9,207 nt of DNA, taken from positions 1 to 9,207 of the forward strand of contig CAMWUX010000033.1 in the NCBI GenBank assembly GCA_947177605.1, in the 5' to 3' direction. The DNA comes from an uncultured Porphyromonadaceae bacterium. Its GTDB lineage: Bacteria > Bacteroidota > Bacteroidia > Bacteroidales > Muribaculaceae. Both the position numbers and the translations under genes were made by a program. Under the pieces are notes generated by a model. That model was not told where the DNA came from and did not search any database. It saw nothing but the letters and a program-made list of their open reading frames with translations. Numbering within the stretch: position 1 is the first letter of the stretch; every line of letters begins with the position of its first letter. This document shows positions 6,708 through 9,207 of this stretch, piece by piece.

Positions 6708-7313
6708 ATGTCAAATTATAATTTCGTAGCGAGTACCTTTATGGTGCCATATACCAAAGAGGTTGCAGACTACTGTGCCCCCTTTTATTGTGGTGACGAA
6801 GATTTAGATGAATTCTTCCGTCAAGATGTCTTTCTATATGAAGAAGAGCTGCTCGGCAAGACTTATTGTTGGATAAACAGATGTAATCAACGTGAAATTG
6901 TGGCAATAGCTACGCTATCCTACGACGGCATAAAGACATATACACTTGACAATCCTTCTCGCAACGCGCTCCAGCGAAAGATTCCCCAACAGAAGCGTCA
7001 CCGCAGTTATCCAGCCGTTTTGATTGGGCGCCTCGGCGTTAATAAATCATTCCAAGGACGCGGATTGAATGTAGGCACGCAGTTGATGAACGCACTTAAA
7101 TATTGGTTTGTAGATGAAAACAACAAGGCGGCATGTCGCTATATGCTCGTTGATGCCTACAATACCGAATCCACCATACACTACTATCTTAAAAACGAAT
7201 TTAAGCCTCTCTACAAGACCGAGCAAAATGAGAAAGATGCTTTTGGAATATCAGAGAATGAGGCTTTAAGAAGTCGAGTAATGTTCTTCGACTTAAAGAT
7301 GATAACTGAGTAG
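6708..7313 (+). CDS. GNAT family N-acetyltransferase, possible toxin of a toxin-antitoxin pair
   Basis: This 201-residue protein has the GNAT fold expected to transfer an acetyl group from acetyl-CoA to an amine. Visible parts are an N-terminal segment with DEDLDEFFRQDVFLYEEELLGKTYCW (30-55), strands IVAIATLSYDGI (64-75) and VLIGRLGVNKSF (104-115), the acetyl-CoA pyrophosphate loop QGRGLNVGTQLM (116-127), CRYMLVDAYN (143-152) and the C-terminal TIHYYLKNEFKPLY (156-169), whose tyrosines occupy the region of the general acid in related enzymes, then VMFFDLKM. The layout resembles GNAT toxins such as TacT and AtaT, which acetylate aminoacyl-tRNA, but the substrate cannot be read here. The loop has Asn121 where the consensus has Gly or Ala. 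It is preceded at 2 nt by a 59-residue gene. Composition is AT-rich relative to its neighbours. It could instead be an ordinary acetyltransferase with a small accessory protein. Confidence 0.88.
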   Translation: MSNYNFVASTFMVPYTKEVADYCAPFYCGDEDLDEFFRQDVFLYEEELLGKTYCWINRCNQREIVAIATLSYDGIKTYTLDNPSRNALQRKIPQQKRHRSYPAVLIGRLGVNKSFQGRGLNVGTQLMNALKYWFVDENNKAACRYMLVDAYNTESTIHYYLKNEFKPLYKTEQNEKDAFGISENEALRSRVMFFDLKMITE

Positions 7314-7342
7314 ACATGCAGCATCAGCCGGGAATATGATAC

Positions 7343-7369
7343 GGCCGGTTGCACTTACGCAATCCGGCC
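7343..7369. repeat. GC-rich bulged hairpin 3' of the GNAT gene
   Basis: GGCCGGTTGC (7343-7352) pairs with GCAA (7359-7362) and CCGGCC (7364-7369) around a 6-nt loop with a single bulged T at 7363, giving 10 base pairs. It starts 30 nt after the GNAT stop codon. It may be a factor-dependent or weak terminator or an mRNA 3'-end stabiliser; no T run follows. Confidence 0.55.
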
Positions 7370-7487
7370 TCAGTCAACCAATCGTGAATCGGGTGTCAAT
7401 TTACATTCCGGATCCAAACGCTACGCGCTGCAACCTCCGCAATGAAAGAGCGGGAAAGGTGAATTGCTACGGAAAATCAGGATTTGA

Positions 7488-7581
7488 TCTAATCTTCTAA
7501 ATCACAAGGCCACACCTATATTCGCCCCAGCATTCTAACAATCATTGTTAGGCAACCGCTCTGTGATTTAGCCCAGTTAGA
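7488..7581. repeat. Nested inverted repeats forming a long stem structure
   Basis: An exact 10-bp inverted repeat, CTAAATCACA (7497-7506) and TGTGATTTAG (7562-7571), is flanked outside by TCTAA (7488-7492) and TTAGA (7577-7581) across a small internal loop. Inside lies a perfect 7-bp hairpin, CTAACAA (7535-7541) / TTGTTAG (7545-7551), with loop TCA. The whole would fold into an imperfect stem with an inner hairpin. It ends 5 nt from the stop of the minus-strand gene at 7587, so it would lie in that gene's 3' untranslated region. Confidence 0.6.
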
Positions 7582-7586
7582 GGGGA

Positions 7587-7802
7587 TCATTCCTCTTCGT
7601 CGCCGACGGAGGAGAACTCCGACAGATCCATCTTCACAATCTCGGTAGTGTCGGTCTGTACGGCTGTCGTGTCGGTATCGGTCAGTTCGATCTGGGGGAC
7701 GGTCATATCCGGCTCTTCATCGGCCATAAAAAAGAGATAGGCACATACGCCCAATGCGATTACTACTACAGCAATAAGAAGATATTTGATAGTACGTGAC
7801 AT
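7587..7802 (-). CDS. Small membrane-anchored acidic protein, function unknown
   Basis: The 71-residue protein has one hydrophobic segment (about residues 6-26, YLLIAVVVIALGVCAYLFFMA) after a short basic start (MSRTIK), then an acidic, Thr/Asp-rich tail ending DEEE. This suggests a bitopic inner-membrane protein or uncleaved signal anchor with its tail outside the cytoplasm. The Cys in LGVCAY is not a good lipobox, because Val occupies the -1 position where Gly, Ala or Ser is expected. I do not recognise a family. The gene stands alone between convergent GNAT and divergent YitT genes. Codon use is like the core genes. A possible -7 box lies upstream at 7840-7847. Such short proteins are easily false, but the sensible start, promoter box and clear segment-plus-tail design support a real gene. 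Confidence 0.7.
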   Translation of the reverse strand: MSRTIKYLLIAVVVIALGVCAYLFFMADEEPDMTVPQIELTDTDTTAVQTDTTEIVKMDLSEFSSVGDEEE

Positions 7803-7839
7803 AGCAATTAGAATTATGTGATTAAAAATTTATCCACCG

Positions 7840-7847
7840 CAAAATTA
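7840..7847 (-). promoter_or_regulatory. Possible -7 box for the small membrane-protein gene
   Basis: On the minus strand this reads TAATTTTG, matching TAnnTTTG. No clear TTTG lies 19-21 nt upstream. Transcription would start near 7833, about 31 nt before the ATG at 7802. Confidence 0.4.
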
Positions 7848-7885
7848 GCAATTTTAACCCTATCGTAAAAAAAGCACTGCGAATT

Positions 7886-7917
7886 TTTGCCGCGCCCCGC
7901 AGTTTGCCGTACCTTTG
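7886..7917 (+). promoter_or_regulatory. Bacteroidetes-type promoter for the YitT gene pair
   Basis: TTTG (7886-7889), 20 nt, then TACCTTTG (7910-7917) is a full match to the phylum's housekeeping consensus. Transcription would begin near 7923-7925, leaving a leader of only about 12 nt before the ATG at 7936. This rules against the in-frame TTG at 7915, which lies within the -7 box. Confidence 0.75.
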
Positions 7918-7935
7918 CAGTCAAATCATACTTGC

Positions 7936-8856
7936 ATGGAATTCACAAAACGCAACCTCTGGATGTCGACACGCGACTACGTGTTTATCATCTTCGGCAT
8001 CTTCGTCTACGCCTTCGGATTTTCAGCATTCATCTTCCCTGAAAAGGTGATCGTGGGGGGCGTGACCGGTCTCGGCACCATAGTCTACTTCCTATCCGAG
8101 CGCTATCTGCCCTTCGCCATACCGGTGGCCTTGACCCAATACATCCTCAACCTCATACTGCTGGCATTCGCCTGGCACACGGTCGGAAAGCAATTTGTGA
8201 TCCGCACCATCTTCGGAGCCACCGTGATATCGCTCTTCATCGGTCTGCTCATCCCCCTCTTTCCGCAGCCGCTCATCGCGCAGCAGACATTCATGAATAT
8301 CATTATCGGAGCGATAATGTGCGGCGTCGGAGTCGGCATCGTGTTCACCCACAACGGTAGTACCGGCGGTACCGACATCGTGGCGGCGATCGTCAACAAG
8401 CATTCCAATGTAAGTATCGGCCGTACGATGCTCTACTGCGATATGTGCATCATATCATCATCCTTTCTTATCTGGAAGCAGGTCGATACTGTGGTCTACG
8501 GTTTCGTAGTACTGGTGGTAGTGACCTATATGGCCGATATGATCATCAACACCACCCGTCAGGCCGTGCAGTTTATCATCTTCTCCCCTCACTGGGAGGA
8601 GATCGCTACGGCGATCAACAATGATGCCAAGCGCGGATGCACCGTGCTCGACGGTACCGGATGGTATTCCAAGCAGCAGGTGAAGATCCTGCTCGTGATG
8701 TGCCGCAAGATCGAATCAGTGACCATCTTCCGCATCATCAAGAGCATCGATGAAAACGCTTTCATCACTCAGGGCAACGTCAACGGCGTATACGGCAAAG
8801 GCTTCGATGCCCTCAAGCTCAAAGTTGAGCCCAAGCATCACACCAAAGAATCCTGA
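7936..8856 (+). CDS. YitT family integral membrane protein (DUF161/DUF2179)
   Basis: The 306-residue protein has about six membrane segments in its first two thirds (approximately 16-36, 45-53 with a following loop, 62-80, 92-110, 118-137 and 165-205) and a soluble C-terminal domain (about 212-296) that matches DUF2179: QFIIFSPHWEEIATAI, RGCTVLDGTGWYSKQQVKILLVMCRK and FITQGNVNGVYGKGF. The conserved loop HNGSTGGTDIVA at 139-150 is a YitT hallmark. The family is widespread; transport roles have been suggested but the substrate is not established, and the C-terminal domain resembles a ligand-binding regulatory domain. I chose the ATG at 7936 because the promoter covers the earlier TTG. Its stop overlaps the next ATG by one base (TGATG), so the two genes are coupled. 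Confidence 0.92.
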   Translation: MEFTKRNLWMSTRDYVFIIFGIFVYAFGFSAFIFPEKVIVGGVTGLGTIVYFLSERYLPFAIPVALTQYILNLILLAFAWHTVGKQFVIRTIFGATVISLFIGLLIPLFPQPLIAQQTFMNIIIGAIMCGVGVGIVFTHNGSTGGTDIVAAIVNKHSNVSIGRTMLYCDMCIISSSFLIWKQVDTVVYGFVVLVVVTYMADMIINTTRQAVQFIIFSPHWEEIATAINNDAKRGCTVLDGTGWYSKQQVKILLVMCRKIESVTIFRIIKSIDENAFITQGNVNGVYGKGFDALKLKVEPKHHTKES

Positions 8857-9185
8857 TGGCCGACAATTATCTGGAGAAACAGATGGCTGACTATCGCGCC
8901 GGACGGCTCAACAAGCCGGCACCGAGCGTATCAGTCAAGTCGCGCAGGGTATTTATCGTCACCGCCGACATAGCGGAAGCCGAACGGCTCGTGCGCCAAT
9001 ATCGAGCCGAAGGATGCCGCACAGCCTTCACCTGCTCCGATGCCAAAGCCGGCGCAGCAATCGCCCAAGCCACAGGCAGCCAAATGCACCACATAGCCGA
9101 GCTCACCGATAAAGCTCTGGAGCATTCGCTCCGATATATCAATCGCCGGTGGGGAGGCCTTGATCTGCTACTCGATCTTCGCTGA
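8856..9185 (+). CDS. 109-residue protein resembling the N-terminal half of a short-chain dehydrogenase
   Basis: The function is unknown. After a polar N-terminal segment (MADNYLEKQMADYRAGRLNK) that I recall from Bacteroidales short-chain dehydrogenase-like proteins, the sequence alternates like a Rossmann fold: strand RVFIVTA (31-37), helix IAEAERLVRQYRAEG (39-53), strand RTAFTCS (55-61), helix AKAGAAIAQATG (63-74), strand MHHI (77-80), helix DKALEHSLRYINRRWG (85-100) and strand LDLLLDL (102-108). This parallels the first half of an SDR up to the point where NNAG normally follows. The glycine-rich cofactor motif TGxxxGxG is missing (TADIAEAE at 36-43), and the catalytic Tyr-Lys half is absent before the stop. 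It may be a degenerate or repurposed fold, not an active enzyme. It overlaps the YitT stop by one base and should be translated with it. Confidence 0.8.
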   Translation: MADNYLEKQMADYRAGRLNKPAPSVSVKSRRVFIVTADIAEAERLVRQYRAEGCRTAFTCSDAKAGAAIAQATGSQMHHIAELTDKALEHSLRYINRRWGGLDLLLDLR

Positions 9186-9207
9186 AATAATATTGCCCCT
9201 TCTTGAT

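Larger units (their letters stand above)
7314..7586. other. Gene-free convergent interval with inverted repeats
   Basis: This 273-nt stretch separates the GNAT gene from the small membrane-protein gene facing it. I find no tRNA, no convincing ORF and no recognised mobile-element gene. It holds a hairpin at 7343-7369 and nested inverted repeats at 7488-7581. Neither is followed by a T tract, so neither is a classical intrinsic terminator, though both lie where transcription from each side should end. Confidence 0.6.

Noticed and set aside
7535..7551. TCTAACA/TGTTAGG words reminiscent of an integron attC site
   Set aside because: The palindrome is only 17 nt with a 3-nt loop. It lacks the paired R and L boxes and the long bulged stem of attC, and there is no integrase or cassette array here.
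9186..9207. Codons after the stop at 9183 read NNIAPS, faintly like the NNAG motif of short-chain dehydrogenases
   Set aside because: The frame stops again after six codons and the register does not match. The window ends too soon to support a broken full-length gene.
1..9207. tRNA, rRNA, CRISPR array, transposase, integrase or phage gene
   Set aside because: I looked on both strands and saw no cloverleaf, no spaced repeats and no recognisable mobile-element protein. This is by eye, not by a covariance or profile search.

Overview
The window looks like the chromosome of a member of the Bacteroidales, possibly the Muribaculaceae. The evidence is EF-Ts beginning MAVTMAEI, a short-LID adenylate kinase, a DUF4831 protein, no Shine-Dalgarno sequences ahead of the starts, and several -7 boxes matching the Bacteroidetes promoter consensus (TTTG, about 20 nt, then TAnnTTTG). 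The family-level guess is inference from protein style only. Most genes are moderately GC-rich and of vertical, housekeeping type. One two-gene island at about 6.5-7.3 kb is visibly more AT-rich.

Layout. 1-1769 (+): the 3' part of rpsB and complete tsf, closed by a strong symmetric terminator at 1792-1829 that also serves the opposing adk. 1854-3031 (-): hpt followed by adk, a nucleotide metabolism pair with a good promoter at 3053-3085. 3136-5776 (+): a fused NAD(P)HX epimerase/dehydratase (metabolite repair), then a secreted DUF4831 protein. 5796-6335 (-): a beta-class carbonic anhydrase, tail to tail with the DUF4831 gene. 6526-7313 (+): a 59-residue protein and a GNAT acetyltransferase separated by 2 nt, resembling a toxin-antitoxin module. 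7314-7586: gene-free, with several inverted repeats. 7587-7802 (-): a small membrane-anchored acidic protein. 7936-9185 (+): a YitT-family membrane protein overlapping by 1 nt a short protein that resembles half of a short-chain dehydrogenase.

How the parts fit. The left half is translation (S2, EF-Ts), purine nucleotide supply and salvage (Hpt, Adk) and nicotinamide cofactor repair, all ordinary core functions. The accessory interest lies in the GNAT pair, the repeat-rich gap after it, and the degenerate Rossmann-fold protein at the right edge. I do not see a clearly new large system. The best candidate for something not well described is the GNAT/59-residue pair, whose small partner lacks a visible ribbon-helix-helix domain. 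No tRNA, rRNA, CRISPR array, transposase or integrase is visible.
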